A stretch of 64,000 nucleotides of DNA from assembly GCA_963699495.1 (NCBI GenBank), contig CAVOUB010000003.1, forward strand, positions 1-64,000, in the 5' to 3' direction. This document shows, in pieces, positions 7,111-16,840 of the stretch (position 1 is its first letter; the number at the start of each line of letters is the position of its first letter). The position numbers and the translations under genes are program-made. Under the pieces are notes generated by a model. It was not told the DNA's origin and did not search any database. It saw nothing but the letters and a program-made list of their open reading frames with translations. This DNA comes from JAIBJN01 sp963699495. Lineage in GTDB: Bacteria > Actinomycetota > Thermoleophilia > Gaiellales > Gaiellaceae.

Positions 7111-7765
7111 GTGACGGCGGACAGCGTAGCCGATCCCTCGAGTCGTCCGCCGGCAAAGAGACAGAGGCCGGGCCGCCGGCCTCTGTCTGCGCTCGCTATC
7201 CGACGGACGATCGGAAAGCCTGCGTGCGCAGGCTAGATTGTGCGGAAAAGCTCATGAGATTTCAAGGGCATGCCGGACGGTGATAGAGGCAGAAGGAGGC
7301 CCGGCGTTCTGCGGCCCGAACGCCGAGCCTCCCAGCATGCCCGAGTCCTTCGCCGTGCTCCCCTCACGCGGCGAATCCCGAAGGCTCCTCGGGACGCCCC
7401 GCTTATCTCACACGCCCGCCGTGCCTGGCAACGCACCGAGGTCGAGGCTTACCTAGTCCAAAGTTCGGAGTGAGGAGGTCGAGGGGCGGCTCTGGGAAGA
7501 GTGCCGCCCCTCGGCGAGGCGCGACCTGCCGCCAGACGCGGCCTCCCTCCTCGCCGAGACCGCCTGGCGGGGCCCCGGTGGTCTCAGGATCGCGCGGCCG
7601 GGCCATCCCGTCGTGCTCCCGACGGGGGAAACGTGGACCGGTTGACGGCGGCCGTCTCGAGGCGGAGACTTGCCTCAGACCCGCGGGGAGCGCCACCTTG
7701 ACGCGGCCGACTCAGAGGGCCGCCATCGTGCTCCGGCGCGGGTCTCCCTTTGGCCCGGGCGGCTC
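7111..7765. other. Long intergenic stretch with strong hairpins
   Basis: No credible gene is seen. A perfect 13-bp inverted repeat with a GCCG loop lies at 7159-7188 (AGACAGAGGCCGG and its complement) without a T tract. A shorter 7-bp hairpin (GCCTGCG/CGCAGGC) lies near 7217-7232. The first may be a bidirectional transcription barrier between the ZIP gene and tRNA-Glu. Confidence 0.5.
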
Positions 7766-8495
7766 CTAGTCGAGTGCCGAGACGGCGAACGCGACCCCGA
7801 AGCCCAGGGTCGTCGCCAGGCCCACCGCCCTGCCGCCGCGAAGGTAGGCCTCGGGGATCATCGTCTCGGCCAGCATGGTCAGGATCGCCCCGCCGGCGAA
7901 GGCGAGGACGAACGCGACCGTGTCCGGCGAGGCGCTGCCGAAGAGCCCGTAGCCGGCGAGGGCCGCGAGCGCCGAAACGAGCGTGACGAGCGCCCAGAGC
8001 CCCATGATGTGGCTCCGGCGCCAGCCCGCCACCACGAGGCCGCTGGTCGCCGCCACCGACTCGGGCAGGTTGGAGAGGAACACGGCCACGAGCACGGCCA
8101 CGCTGACGCTGCCGCCCTCGAGCAGCGTGAGCCCGATCACCACGGACTCCGGGATGCCGTCGAGGACGATGCCGAGCACGATCGCGAGGGCGGTTCCCTC
8201 CTCCTGCTCGCCCCCCATGCTCTTGCGCTTGCCCGCCTCCTGTGCGCTCGATCAGCTCGTCGCCGGCGAAGAACGTCAAGGCGCCCGCGAAGAGGCCCGC
8301 CGCCACCCAGCTGCCTCCTCCGGTGGAGAAGGCCTCCTCGACGAGCTCGTACGCGACCGCGCTGATGAGAACGCCCGCGCCGAACCCCATGACGAGGCCG
8401 AGAAGGCGGCCGCTGATGCGGAACGTCAGTGCGAGCAGGCCGCCCAGGATCAGCGACGAGGCGGCGATGGCTCCCCAGGCGAACGCGGCGGTCAT
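7766..8495 (-). pseudogene. ZIP-family metal transporter, frameshifted
   Basis: From the ATG at 8495 the protein begins with ZIP helices (GLVMGFGAGVLISAVAYELVEEAF). After IERTGGG, near 8235, the frame must shift by one base to continue into the second half (GIVLDGIPESVVIGL...NLPESVAATSG...GGAILTMLAETMIPEAY). That half carries the HxxxE-like metal-site pattern in modified form (DGIPESVVIG). Summed, it is an ordinary ~240-aa ZIP protein. The break lies in a G-rich tract (GGAGGCGGGC), so a sequencing error or a true one-base insertion are equally possible. ZIP proteins import divalent cations such as Zn or Fe. Confidence 0.75.
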
Positions 8496-8511
8496 CGCGT
8501 CGGGGAGATCG

Positions 8512-9462
8512 TCAAGGCCGCACGATGCAGCGGAAGCCGATGTGGCTCGTCGACGTGTCGACGGCCTCGGCCTGCCGGGCCGCAGGGCGGTAGCGAAGGC
8601 AGTAGTTGGGGGCGCAGAGGTGCGAGCCCCCCTTGATCACACGACGGGGGATGCTCGCATCGGGCCGCCCTTCCGCCACGGTCTCGTCCGGAGTCGTGAT
8701 GCGTGGGTTCCGCGGCAGGCAGCACGGCTTCTCCTCCGTGTCTGCCGGATGGGCCGTGAAGAAATCGGAAGTCCACTCCCAGACGTTGCCGGCCATGTCG
8801 AAGAGGCCGAAGCCGTTCGGCGTAAAGCTCCCGACCGGCGACGTGCCCTCGAAGCCGTCCGCCTTCAGGTTCTGCCACGGAAACTCGCCCTGCCAGGTGT
8901 TTGCCGCCGGCTTCCCCCCGGGGAAGTGCTCGTCTCCCCAGACGAACGGCGCGCCCTCGAGCCCGCCGCGGGCGGCGCACTCCCACTCGGCCTCCGTCGG
9001 GAGCTCCTTGCCCGCCCACGCCGCGTAGGCCGCGGCGTCCTCGTAGGCGACGTGCACGACCGGGTGCCGGTCGCGGCCGTTGATCGTCGTCCCGGGGCCG
9101 CCCGGCCGCTTCCAGTACGCGCCCGGGACGTAGGCCCACCAGTTGGCGTAGTCGTCGAGCGGCACGGGCCCCGGCGTCTTCGAGAAGACCAGCGACCCCG
9201 GCACGAGCAGGTCGGGATCCGCTTCGGGGTACTCGACCGGGTCGAGCGGGCGCTCGGCGACCGTGACGTAGCCCGTCTCACGCGCGAAGCGGCGGAACTC
9301 CCCCGCGGTGACCGGCCGCTCGTCCATCCAGAAGCCGTCGACGGCCACGGTTCGGACCGGCGTCTCCTCGGGATAGAACTCCTCGGAGCCCATGAGGAAC
9401 TCGCCGCCCGGGATCCAGGCCATACCGTCGAGCTTCGCCCGCGTCTCCATCTCGACATTCAA
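8512..9462 (-). CDS. Formylglycine-generating enzyme (SUMF1/EgtB family)
   Basis: The 316-aa protein contains the whole FGE-sulfatase domain: MAWIPGGEFLMGS, the core LPTEAEWECAARGG, GNVWEWTSDFF and the C-terminal FRC. Cys283 and Cys288 in SHLCAPNYCLRYR match the copper-binding cysteine pair of aerobic FGEs, so it should oxidise a Cys in a sulfatase CxPxR motif to formylglycine. No sulfatase is in this window. The TTG at 9462 overlaps the stop of the upstream membrane protein (TTGA). An ATG five codons in is an alternative. It lies 16 bp from the ZIP gene and reads the same way. Confidence 0.9.
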   Translation of the reverse strand: MNVEMETRAKLDGMAWIPGGEFLMGSEEFYPEETPVRTVAVDGFWMDERPVTAGEFRRFARETGYVTVAERPLDPVEYPEADPDLLVPGSLVFSKTPGPVPLDDYANWWAYVPGAYWKRPGGPGTTINGRDRHPVVHVAYEDAAAYAAWAGKELPTEAEWECAARGGLEGAPFVWGDEHFPGGKPAANTWQGEFPWQNLKADGFEGTSPVGSFTPNGFGLFDMAGNVWEWTSDFFTAHPADTEEKPCCLPRNPRITTPDETVAEGRPDASIPRRVIKGGSHLCAPNYCLRYRPAARQAEAVDTSTSHIGFRCIVRP

Positions 9463-9851
9463 TCGAACGCGTCTCCGTAGACGGTGACCGCCCAGAGGAC
9501 GAGGCCGTTGGCGACCAGCGCCAGGATCGACCAGATCGGATAGGCGCCGATGGCCAGGAAGTTCACGAACAGGCCGGCGAGCGCGATCACGACGGCAAGG
9601 GCGCGGCCGACGAGCCGCCGGGCGAGCACGAGCGCGCCGGCGCTCAGCTGGAGCGCGGCAACAGCGACCGAGACCCAGCCCCAGGCCGTGAGAGTCGACC
9701 AGGCCAGGCCTTCCTCGAGGAGCACCTTCCGATCGGTGAGCGCAGCAAAGCCCCAGATCCCATTCATCGCGCCTGCGACGAGCAGGTAGACGCCCGCGAA
9801 CGTGATCCAGCCGGCCCTCGTCCGCGGGCTTGGGGCGGGCCCCGCTTCCAC
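9459..9851 (-). CDS. DUF7144-like four-helix membrane protein
   Basis: A 130-aa protein with four hydrophobic helices and the family-like pattern of Trp/Gly at helix starts (GWITFAGVYLLVAGAMNGIWGFAAL, then WGWVSVAVAALQLSAGALVLARR). The role of the family is unknown. It starts at GTG 9851 and is followed five bases upstream by a paralogue (9856-10236), so the two may form a pair in the membrane. Its end overlaps the FGE gene. Confidence 0.7.
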   Translation of the reverse strand: MEAGPAPSPRTRAGWITFAGVYLLVAGAMNGIWGFAALTDRKVLLEEGLAWSTLTAWGWVSVAVAALQLSAGALVLARRLVGRALAVVIALAGLFVNFLAIGAYPIWSILALVANGLVLWAVTVYGDAFD

Positions 9852-9855
9852 GGGC

Positions 9856-10236
9856 TCAGGCGCTCTGCTCGTCCGGGACGATCAGCCCGTAGATGACGAC
9901 GACCGCGAGCGTGATCGTGATCAGGCTGAAGGCCGGGAACGCGACGAGGAAGGCAATGTGGAGCATCGCGCTCAGCGACGCGAGGATGACTCCGAGCACG
10001 CGGCCCCACCCGCGGCCGCGGAAGATCCCGACTCCGACGGCGAGCTGCAGCAGTCCGACGATGAGGAGAAACCAGCCCCACGTCGTGTAGTCGGCGACCA
10101 GGAGGCCGTCCTTTCCGACGACGAAGATCTCGTCCTTGAAGAGCGCCGCGAGCCCCCCGATGACGTTGAACACGCCGACGAGGTAGAAGATGACTCCCGA
10201 GAACGTGCGCCAGCCGGAGAGCTCCTGCCTCATCAT
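9856..10236 (-). CDS. DUF7144-like membrane protein, paralogue
   Basis: A 126-aa product with the same four-helix plan as its downstream neighbour: GWRTFSGVIFYLVGVFNVIGGLAAL, then TTWGWFLLIVGLLQLAVG and two more helices ending IYGLIVPDEQS. The ATG at 10236 (tandem ATG ATG) follows an AAGGAGA ribosome site. It heads a unit of two DUF7144-like genes, FGE and ZIP, all closely spaced on the minus strand. Function unknown. Confidence 0.7.
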   Translation of the reverse strand: MMRQELSGWRTFSGVIFYLVGVFNVIGGLAALFKDEIFVVGKDGLLVADYTTWGWFLLIVGLLQLAVGVGIFRGRGWGRVLGVILASLSAMLHIAFLVAFPAFSLITITLAVVVIYGLIVPDEQSA

Positions 10237-10365
10237 GTCTCCTTTCCTTGCAGTTGAGGCCGCGAGTCTGCCAACTTCTGGACGGTGATGCCAGAGCGCC
10301 CCGCCGTGTGGGCGGCCCTTCGACGTGACTTCGGCGCAGGCGTCCTGCAGAAGCGTGGCGGGACG

Positions 10366-10391
10366 AAAAACCCCGCCTGAGCGGGGCTTTT
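10366..10391 (-). terminator. Rho-independent terminator of tRNA-Gln
   Basis: On the minus strand a CCCCGC/GCGGGG stem is followed by TTTTT. It directly follows the tRNA 3' end and repeats, base for base in the stem, the tRNA-Glu terminator at 7006-7031. Confidence 0.8.
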
Positions 10392-10397
10392 GCGAGG

Positions 10398-10468
10398 CTG
10401 CGGGGCTAGGATTCGAACCTAGACTACCCGGTCCAGAGCCGGGCGTCCTACCGTTAGACGACCCCGCA
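10398..10468 (-). tRNA. tRNA-Gln (anticodon CTG)
   Basis: Minus-strand cloverleaf. The acceptor is TGCGGGG/CCCCGCA with discriminator G and the D arm carries CTAACGGTAGGA. The anticodon stem CCCGG/CCGGG has loop CTCTGGA (anticodon CTG, reading CAG), and the T arm is CTAGG-TTCGAAT-CCTAG. No encoded CCA. No partial copies were noticed elsewhere, unlike tRNA-Glu. Confidence 0.95.
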
Positions 10469-10496
10469 ACGGCCCGGGCATTGTAGCCGCCCGGCC

Positions 10497-11380
10497 TCAG
10501 AGCTCCAGCTTGTAGAGCGGGATCAGGCTCTTCTCGGCCTCGGTGTCGATGTGGGCGACCACCTCGACGTAGGGCTCGAGGCCGGAGCCGCGCAGCTTCG
10601 CCTTCAGGAGCTCGTCGACCTGGTAGATGCCCGACGAGTTGTTCATCGTGATCTCGATCAGGACAGGGGCTCCCTCGCCGTCGCGGATCTCGACGCCTTC
10701 GATGGCGGCCGCCGAGAGCGAGTGGATCGAGACGCGGCCGTGCTGGAACGGGATGCGCGAGCGGCCCTCGGCCATGTCGAGCGCGTCGGCCACCCGGACG
10801 ATCCCGGCCTCGAGCGTCAGCGGCTTGCCGTCCTGGCGGTGGCTCGTGATCGCCTGCAGGACCTCGGACGCCACCACGGTCAGGTCGGGCTCCTCGTAGA
10901 GGCCCTCGAGGAGCTCGCTGCATCTTGGGCTGGGCGAGGAAGAGGCTCCAGTCCTCATGGCGGTCACGGTGCACCGCCATCCCGACGCAGTGGAGGAAGG
11001 CACCCAGCGCGACGACGACCTCGGCGTCGTCCTGGGCTCATCCCGTAGTCGCGCACGACGCCCGGCTCGACCCCGTTCTTGGCCAGCTGGCGCAGGAGCT
11101 TGAGCGCGATGTTGGCCACGATCTGGATGTGCACCCAGGAGTGGTCGTTGATCTCGAGCCGCTTGACCGCGTTGATGTTCGCCACGTGCCACCACGCCTT
11201 CAGCTGCGGGTCGGCGTTCACGCGCTCGACGAGAAGGCGGAGCTTCTTGTTCGCGCGCGGCGGCACCCTGATGCGCATGCGCTCGATCGCCTGCGCGGGC
11301 GTCAGCAGCGCCTCGCGCTCGGCCTCCTTCGCGACCGGGTCCTCGATGCGCTCCTCGGCGGTCGGGTCGAGCTCGCTCAT
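10497..11380 (-). pseudogene. HD-domain phosphohydrolase-like protein with two frame breaks
   Basis: Starting at the ATG at 11380, the protein reads to VVRDYG with an HD-domain-like helix (NDHSWVHIQIVANIALKLL). The continuation DDAEVVVALGAFLHCVGMAVHRDRHEDW lies in a second frame (break near 11040). The C-terminal ~135 residues (ELLEGLYEEPDLTV...YKLEL) lie in a third (break near 10916, one extra base). Reassembled, it is a ~294-aa protein whose His/Asp-containing helices suggest an HD metal-dependent phosphohydrolase. As written it would not make a full protein. Downstream it ends 29 bp from tRNA-Gln. Confidence 0.6.
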
Positions 11381-11414
11381 CCCGCCCGGAGCCTACACCG
11401 GCCGGGCGCGAAGG

Positions 11415-12116
11415 CTAGGCGACGGGCTCGGGCGCCGCTGCCGGTTCGGCCGCCGTCTCCTCCCGGCTCCTCAGCCGGTAGTAGACGAGCGTCCAGACCG
11501 CGACGATGAACGGCGTCACGATCGTGTTGCCGACGATCTGCTGAACCAGGCTGCCGAGCCAATCGTCGAGTGGCGAGAGGACGAGGCTGATCACGATGCC
11601 GACCCCGATCAGGATCAGGACCGTGAGGATGATCACGCCGAAGACGTTCCAGCCGTTCCCGCGGACGAGGTCGCGGCTGCGCCCGAAGGACTCGCCGACA
11701 CCCCGGTCCTCGAGGACGATCGCGGGGATGACGGCGATCCAGATCGTCATCAGGAACAGACCCGGGACGATCAGCAAGAAGAGTCCGACCGTGATGGCCA
11801 GGCCGAGCAGGAGGCCGGCGCCGACGATCGTCCAGAGCTTCGGGTAGACGCGGCTGAACGTCTCGGACACCGAGAGGTCTGCGCGGCCGTCGCGCACGTC
11901 CCTCACGGCCTCGATCAACGCGCCCTGGAGCCAGAACGTGCCGGCGAGGCTGATGAAGAAGCCGATGAGCACGCCGAGCCAGCCGAGCAGCCACGCCAGC
12001 ACGACTCCGACCACGGCGAGGATTAAGAAGACGATGACCGCGATCGAGAAGAAGTGGCGCCAGTGAGCCTTGTACAGCCCCCATGCCTCACCGAACACGC
12101 CGCTGAGCGGATTCAC
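11415..12116 (-). CDS. Polytopic membrane protein of unknown function
   Basis: A 233-aa protein with about five long hydrophobic segments (FSIAVIVFLILAVVGVVLAW, WTIVGAGLLLGLAIT, VFGVIILTVLILIG and others) and a C-terminal Ala/Glu/Pro tail. The overall plan, with GDGR-like amphipathic loops and an RSRDLVRGNGWNVFGV segment, matches the broad group of glycerophosphoryl-diester-phosphodiesterase-type membrane domain proteins. No catalytic residues are visible. GTG start at 12116. It lies 34 bp downstream of the exporter gene on the same strand. Confidence 0.6.
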   Translation of the reverse strand: MNPLSGVFGEAWGLYKAHWRHFFSIAVIVFLILAVVGVVLAWLLGWLGVLIGFFISLAGTFWLQGALIEAVRDVRDGRADLSVSETFSRVYPKLWTIVGAGLLLGLAITVGLFLLIVPGLFLMTIWIAVIPAIVLEDRGVGESFGRSRDLVRGNGWNVFGVIILTVLILIGVGIVISLVLSPLDDWLGSLVQQIVGNTIVTPFIVAVWTLVYYRLRSREETAAEPAAAPEPVA

Positions 12117-12150
12117 AGGCGGGAGCTTATGACAGCGGTCGGCTGGCGCG

Positions 12151-13922
12151 CTAGGCGGCAGCGGCCCAGTCGCCGTAGAGCGACCGGTAGCGGCCGCCGA
12201 GCTCCACGAGCTCGTCGTGGGTTCCCTGCTCGACGATCTTGCCGTGCTCGAGGACGACGATCAGGTCCGCGCGGCGGATGGTCGAGAGGCGATGCGCGAT
12301 GATGAACGCAGTCCGCCCTGCGAGCAGCCGCCGGAGCGCGATCTCGATCCGGCGCTCGGTGCCGATGTCCACGCTCGACGTCGCCTCGTCGAGGATCAGG
12401 ATGCGCGGGTCGGCGAGGAGGGCGCGCGCGAAAGCGACCAGCTGGCGCTGCCCGAGGGAGAGGCGCGCGCCGCGCTCGGCGACCTCGGTGCCGTAGCCGT
12501 CCTCGAGCTCGAGGATGAACTCGTCCGCGCCCACGGCCCGCGCGGCGGCGGCGACGTCGTCGTCACTGGCGTCGGGGCGGCCGAAGGCGATGTTGTCGCG
12601 GACGGTTCCCGCGAAGAGGAAGCCCTCCTGCGGGACGATTCCGAGCTGGCGCCGGAGGCTCTCCTGGGTGACGCCGCTGAGATCGTGCCCGTCGATCGTC
12701 GATGCGGCCCTCGCGCGGATCGTAGAAGCGTGCGAGCAGCTTGGCGATGGTCGACTTCCCCGCGCCCGTGTGCCCGACGAGCGCGACGGTCGTCCCGGCG
12801 GGGACGTCGAGGTCGATCCCGTGCAGGATCTCGGGCCCGGCACCGTAGCCGAAGCGGACCGCCGTCGAAGCGGACGTGACCCTCGATCGACGGCAGCGGC
12901 CGGGCGTCGGCCCGGTCGACGATCTCGGGCTCCTCGTCCATGACGTCCATGATCTTGTCGAGCGCGGCCACGGCCGAGAGCAGCGTGTTGTACAGCTGGG
13001 ACAGCTGCTGCACCGGGTCGAAGAAGTTCGAGAGGTAGAGCAGGAACGCGAAGAGCGTGCCGACCGTCATCTGGCCTTCCAGCGTGAGCCAGCCGCCGAA
13101 GCCGAGAACGATGGCCGTCGACAGGGCCGCGAGGAAGTCGACGAACGGGAAGTAGAGGCCGTTCAGGACGACGGTCTCCTGGTTCGAGTCGCGGTAGCGG
13201 TTGTTGACGGAGCGGAACTGGCGCTGGTTGGTCGCCTCGCGCGTGAACGACTGCACGACCCTCATGCCGGCGATGTCCTCCGCGAGCGTGGCGGTGACGA
13301 GGCCCAGGCGCTCGCGCACCGCCCGGTATGCGCGCGTCGAGCGGCGGCGGAACATGCTCGTCGCGATCGCCATCAGCGGGAAGACCGCGAGCGCGGCGAG
13401 CGCGAGGCGCCAGTCGAGCAGGAAGAGGATCACGGCCGAGCCGATCAGCATCAGCGTGTTCTGAAAGAGGCTCGTCACGCCGTCGGTGACGAGCTGGTCG
13501 AGCGCCTCGACGTCGTTGGTGAGGCGGCTGATGACCACGCCGGCGCGGTTTCGCTCGAAATAACCCAGCGAGAGCCGCTGGAGGTGGTGGAACAGCGTGT
13601 TGCGGAGGTCGGCGAGGATGCGCTCCCCCGTCCAGCCGGTGAAGTAGGTCTGGGCCATGCTCGTCACCAGGTTGGCCAGGCCGGCCAGGACGAAGAGGGC
13701 GACGATGACCGTCAGCGCCTCCATGTTCCCGTCGGTGACGCCGTCGTCGATCGCGAACTTCGCCAGGAGGGGCGGCACGAGCGCGGTGAGCGTCGCCGCC
13801 ACGAGCGAGACGACCGCAAGGGCGGTGCGCGCGCGGTAGGGAGCAGTCAGACGCGCGAGCGTCGAGATCCGCCGGGCCGTCTGCGCCCAGGACCAGTCCT
13901 TCACCTCGCCGCCGCGCTCCAT
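12151..13922 (-). pseudogene. ABC exporter half-transporter, two frame breaks
   Basis: Six-helix exporter domain (LTAPYRARTALAVVSLVAA to ALDKIMDVMDEEPEIVD) followed by a nucleotide-binding domain. The frame breaks after VRFDGG, near 12855. The Walker A segment (GHTGAGKST) lies in a second frame, and from about 12705 the rest lies in a third (IDGHDLSGVT, the ABC signature LSLGQRQ, Walker B ILILDEATSSVD, H-loop AHRLS). All domains are present, so the gene was recently intact or the breaks are consensus errors. It would pair with the next exporter gene as a heterodimer of MsbA/BmrCD type. The ATG at 13922 is preferred over an upstream in-frame extension lacking family similarity. Confidence 0.75.
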
Positions 13923-14103
13923 CGTCAGGTGGGATCCGGCCTGCCAGACCTTCACGAGCGCCGCCGCCCCTCGAGTGCCTTCCTTACACACGCGCCCGAG
14001 AAAAGGGAGACCCACCTCCCCGACCCGTTGGCCTCGAGCCTATCGCCGAAATGCGCACGGGTGGGATACGGATCTGCGCCGAAAGCGCGTCGGCTTTTCA
14101 GGC

Positions 14104-15882
14104 TCATGCTCCCGCCGCCTCCACGCGCTCGGCGAACTCCCGCTCGAGCAGCCCGTGCTCGTAGATCTCCCGGAACACGGCGCTGCTCTCGAGCAGCTCC
14201 GCCTGCGTTCCGCGGGCGGCAATCCGTCCGCGGTCGAGGACGACGAGCTCGTCGGCGAGCGCGATCGTCGACAGCCTGTGGGCCACGATCAGCGTCGTCC
14301 GGCCCTTCATCGCCTCCCGCAACCCCAGGCGGATGCGGGCCTCGGTGGTCGCGTCCACGGAAGCAGTCGCGTCGTCGAGGATGAGGATCCGCGGGTCGAG
14401 GATGAGCGCCCGGGCGATCGCGACCCGCTGGCGCTGGCCACCTGACAGCGTGATGCCGCGCTCGCCGATCACGGTGTCGTACCCGTCGGGCAGCGCCTCG
14501 ATGAACTCGTGCGCCTGGGCGAGGCGGGCGGCCCGCACCACGTCGTCGTCGGAGGCGTCGGGAGCCCCGAACGCGATGTTCTCGCGCACGCTCGCCGAGA
14601 AGAGGAACGGATCCTGGGCGACGATCCCGATCGCGCGCCGGAGCGAGGCCAGGCGAACGTCGCGGACGTCGACACCGTCGATCGTGACCCGGCCCTCCGT
14701 GACGTCGTAGAAGCGCGGAACCAGCGATGCAAGCGTTGTCTTCCCCGAGCCCGTGTGCCCGATCAGCGCGATCGTCCGCCCGGGAGCGATCTCGAGATCG
14801 ATCTCCTCGAGGACCGGCCGGCCCGCCGAATAGGCGAAGCCGGCTCGCTCGAAGGCGATCTGCCCCTCTCCGGGCGGAAGCTCCTGCGCGCCCGGCGCGT
14901 CCTTCACGTCCTCGGCCTCGTCGATCACCTCGAAGATCCGCTCGCCCGAAGCGGTCGCGCGCTGGGCCTGGCCGATCCACATGCCGAGCATCCGCAGCGG
15001 CATCACCAGCATCAGGACGAGCACGTTGAAGGCGAAGAACGAGTTGAGCGCCAACTCGCCGCTCGCCACCATGCGACCGCCGTAGAGGAGCACCGTCGCC
15101 TGAGCCACCAGGGGGAGGAACGACAGGAGCGGCACGTAGATCGCGCGCTGCTTGTTCGCGTCGATGGAGCGCCGGAAGACGCCCTCGGTCTTGTCGCCGA
15201 ACTTGGCGGCCTCGTTGCGCTCCTGCGCGAACGACTTGACGACGTGGACGCCGACGATGTTCTCCTCGGCGACGGTCGCGACGTCCGCCATCCTCTGCTG
15301 CACGTCGCGCAGGACGGGGTGGGACACGTGCGAGTAGCGGTACGCGAGGAAGATGAGGACGGGCGTGAACGCCGTCGCGGCGAGTGCCAGCTTCCAGTCG
15401 ACGATGAACAGCACGATCGTGACGCCGACGACCGTCAGCACGTGCTGGAACAGGAAGATGAGGCCGTAGCCGAGGAAGAAGCGCACCGACTGGAGGTCCA
15501 CGGTCGCGCGGGACATGAGCTGACCGGTCTGATGCCGGTCGAAGAAGCCGAACGAGAGGCGCAGGAGCTTCGCGTAGATCTCGTCGCGCAGGTCGTACTC
15601 GACGCCGAGCGCCTGCCGGCCCGAGATCAGCCGCCTGCCCGCCATGAACAGCGCCCGTGCCGCCCCGACGAGCAGGATGGCGAGCGCGATCGCCCAGAGC
15701 TGGCTGCGGTTCTGCGACTCGACCGTGCTCTCCAGCGCGTCTCCCGTGAGGAACGCGATGGCGACCGCGGCAGCCTGTGAGGCAACGGCGAGGACGATCG
15801 ACACGGCCAGAGACCAGCGGTACGGCCGCAGGAAGCCGAGCAGGCGGACGAAGGTACGCAGATAGGGGTGCGAATCAGCCAC
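14104..15882 (-). CDS. ABC exporter half-transporter (permease-ATPase)
   Basis: A ~592-aa fused exporter. Six transmembrane helices (FVRLLGFLRPYRWSLAVSI onward) precede an ATPase domain with Walker A GHTGSGKTT, Q-loop IVAQDPF, signature LSGGQRQ, Walker B ILILDDATASVD and H-loop AHRLS. Walker B ends in Asp-Asp rather than the usual Asp-Glu, so the catalytic glutamate position carries Asp. Its partner at 12151 carries Glu there. One degenerate site is typical of heterodimeric exporters, supporting pairing. GTG at 15882 is chosen because the longer frame upstream has no family similarity. It is divergent from ftcD. Confidence 0.85.
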   Translation of the reverse strand: MADSHPYLRTFVRLLGFLRPYRWSLAVSIVLAVASQAAAVAIAFLTGDALESTVESQNRSQLWAIALAILLVGAARALFMAGRRLISGRQALGVEYDLRDEIYAKLLRLSFGFFDRHQTGQLMSRATVDLQSVRFFLGYGLIFLFQHVLTVVGVTIVLFIVDWKLALAATAFTPVLIFLAYRYSHVSHPVLRDVQQRMADVATVAEENIVGVHVVKSFAQERNEAAKFGDKTEGVFRRSIDANKQRAIYVPLLSFLPLVAQATVLLYGGRMVASGELALNSFFAFNVLVLMLVMPLRMLGMWIGQAQRATASGERIFEVIDEAEDVKDAPGAQELPPGEGQIAFERAGFAYSAGRPVLEEIDLEIAPGRTIALIGHTGSGKTTLASLVPRFYDVTEGRVTIDGVDVRDVRLASLRRAIGIVAQDPFLFSASVRENIAFGAPDASDDDVVRAARLAQAHEFIEALPDGYDTVIGERGITLSGGQRQRVAIARALILDPRILILDDATASVDATTEARIRLGLREAMKGRTTLIVAHRLSTIALADELVVLDRGRIAARGTQAELLESSAVFREIYEHGLLEREFAERVEAAGA

Positions 15883-15952
15883 CAGAGGACTCAACGTCGA
15901 GTCTAGTCCCGGCAGTTCCGTGTCCCGAGCGGCGCTTTCGTAAGCTCCGCGG

Positions 15953-16840
15953 GTGGCGCTGCCGCTCGAATCCGTCCCCAACGTCTCCGAAGGCCGTGAC
16001 GAGGCCGTCCTGGCCGAGCTGAGGGAAGCCTTCTCCGGCCCGGCGCGTCTCCTCGACGTCCACACGGACTGGGACCACCACCGCTCGGTGTTCACCCTGG
16101 TCGGGAGCGGAGCGCAGCTCGTCGAGACCTTGCTCGTGGGAATCGCGACCGCGGCCGAGCGGATCGACCTCCGGGAGCACGAGGGGGCTCACCCGCGCGT
16201 GGGCGCCGCCGACGTCGTTCCTCTCGTGCCCCTCGAGCCAGAGGCGGAGCCGGCCGCGCGCGAGGCGGCGCTGGCCCTCGCCGACCGCGTCGCCGGCGAG
16301 CTCGGGTTGCCGGTCTTCTTCTACGGCCGGCTGACCGAGGACGGACGCGAGCCCGCGTTCTTCCGTTCCGGCGGTCCCGAGGAGCTCCAGCGCCGGATCG
16401 ACGCCGGGGAGCTGCGCCCTGACCGGGGGCCGGACCGGCTGGATCCTGGCGCAGGCGCCGTTCTCGTCGGTGTGCGCAGGCCGCTCGTCGCGTTCAACGT
16501 CAACCTGCGCTCCGACGACGTCGAGGCGGCGCGGCAGATAGCCCGTCTCGTGCGCGAGCGCGACGGAGGCTTTCCAGGCGTGCGTGCGCTCGGGCTCGAC
16601 CTCCCGAGGGCAGGGCTCGTCCAGGTGAGCATGAACGTGACGGACTGGCAGGCGGCGTCGCTTGTCGACGTCGTCGGCCGAATCGTCGCCGAGGCGGAGG
16701 CGCGTGGGATCGAGGTCGCCGGGTCGGAGCTTGTCGGCCTCATGCCGGCGGGAGTCGCCGTCGAGGCGGCCGGCTCGCAGCTCGGGATCGAGGGCTTCGA
16801 CCCGTCGCGGGTGCTGGAGCTGCGACTTCTCGACGGTTAG
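15953..16840 (+). CDS. ftcD: Glutamate formimidoyltransferase
   Basis: A 295-aa protein covering the formiminotransferase N- and C-subdomains: start PLESVPNVSEGRD, HTDWDHHRSVFTLVG, EHEGAHPRVGAADVVPLVP, GLPVFFYG, FNVNLRS and the VSMNVTDW segment. It transfers the formimino group of N-formimino-glutamate to tetrahydrofolate, the last step of histidine breakdown. The C-terminal cyclodeaminase domain found in longer FtcD proteins is absent. It lies ~0.8 kb upstream of hutH on the same strand, which explains how this cluster ends the pathway without hutG. GTG start, divergent from the ABC exporter with a 70-bp gap. Confidence 0.9.
   Translation: MALPLESVPNVSEGRDEAVLAELREAFSGPARLLDVHTDWDHHRSVFTLVGSGAQLVETLLVGIATAAERIDLREHEGAHPRVGAADVVPLVPLEPEAEPAAREAALALADRVAGELGLPVFFYGRLTEDGREPAFFRSGGPEELQRRIDAGELRPDRGPDRLDPGAGAVLVGVRRPLVAFNVNLRSDDVEAARQIARLVRERDGGFPGVRALGLDLPRAGLVQVSMNVTDWQAASLVDVVGRIVAEAEARGIEVAGSELVGLMPAGVAVEAAGSQLGIEGFDPSRVLELRLLDG

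Noticed and set aside
7190..7769. Several Arg/Pro-rich ORFs on both strands
   Set aside because: No start context, overlapping each other, low-complexity GC-driven translations.
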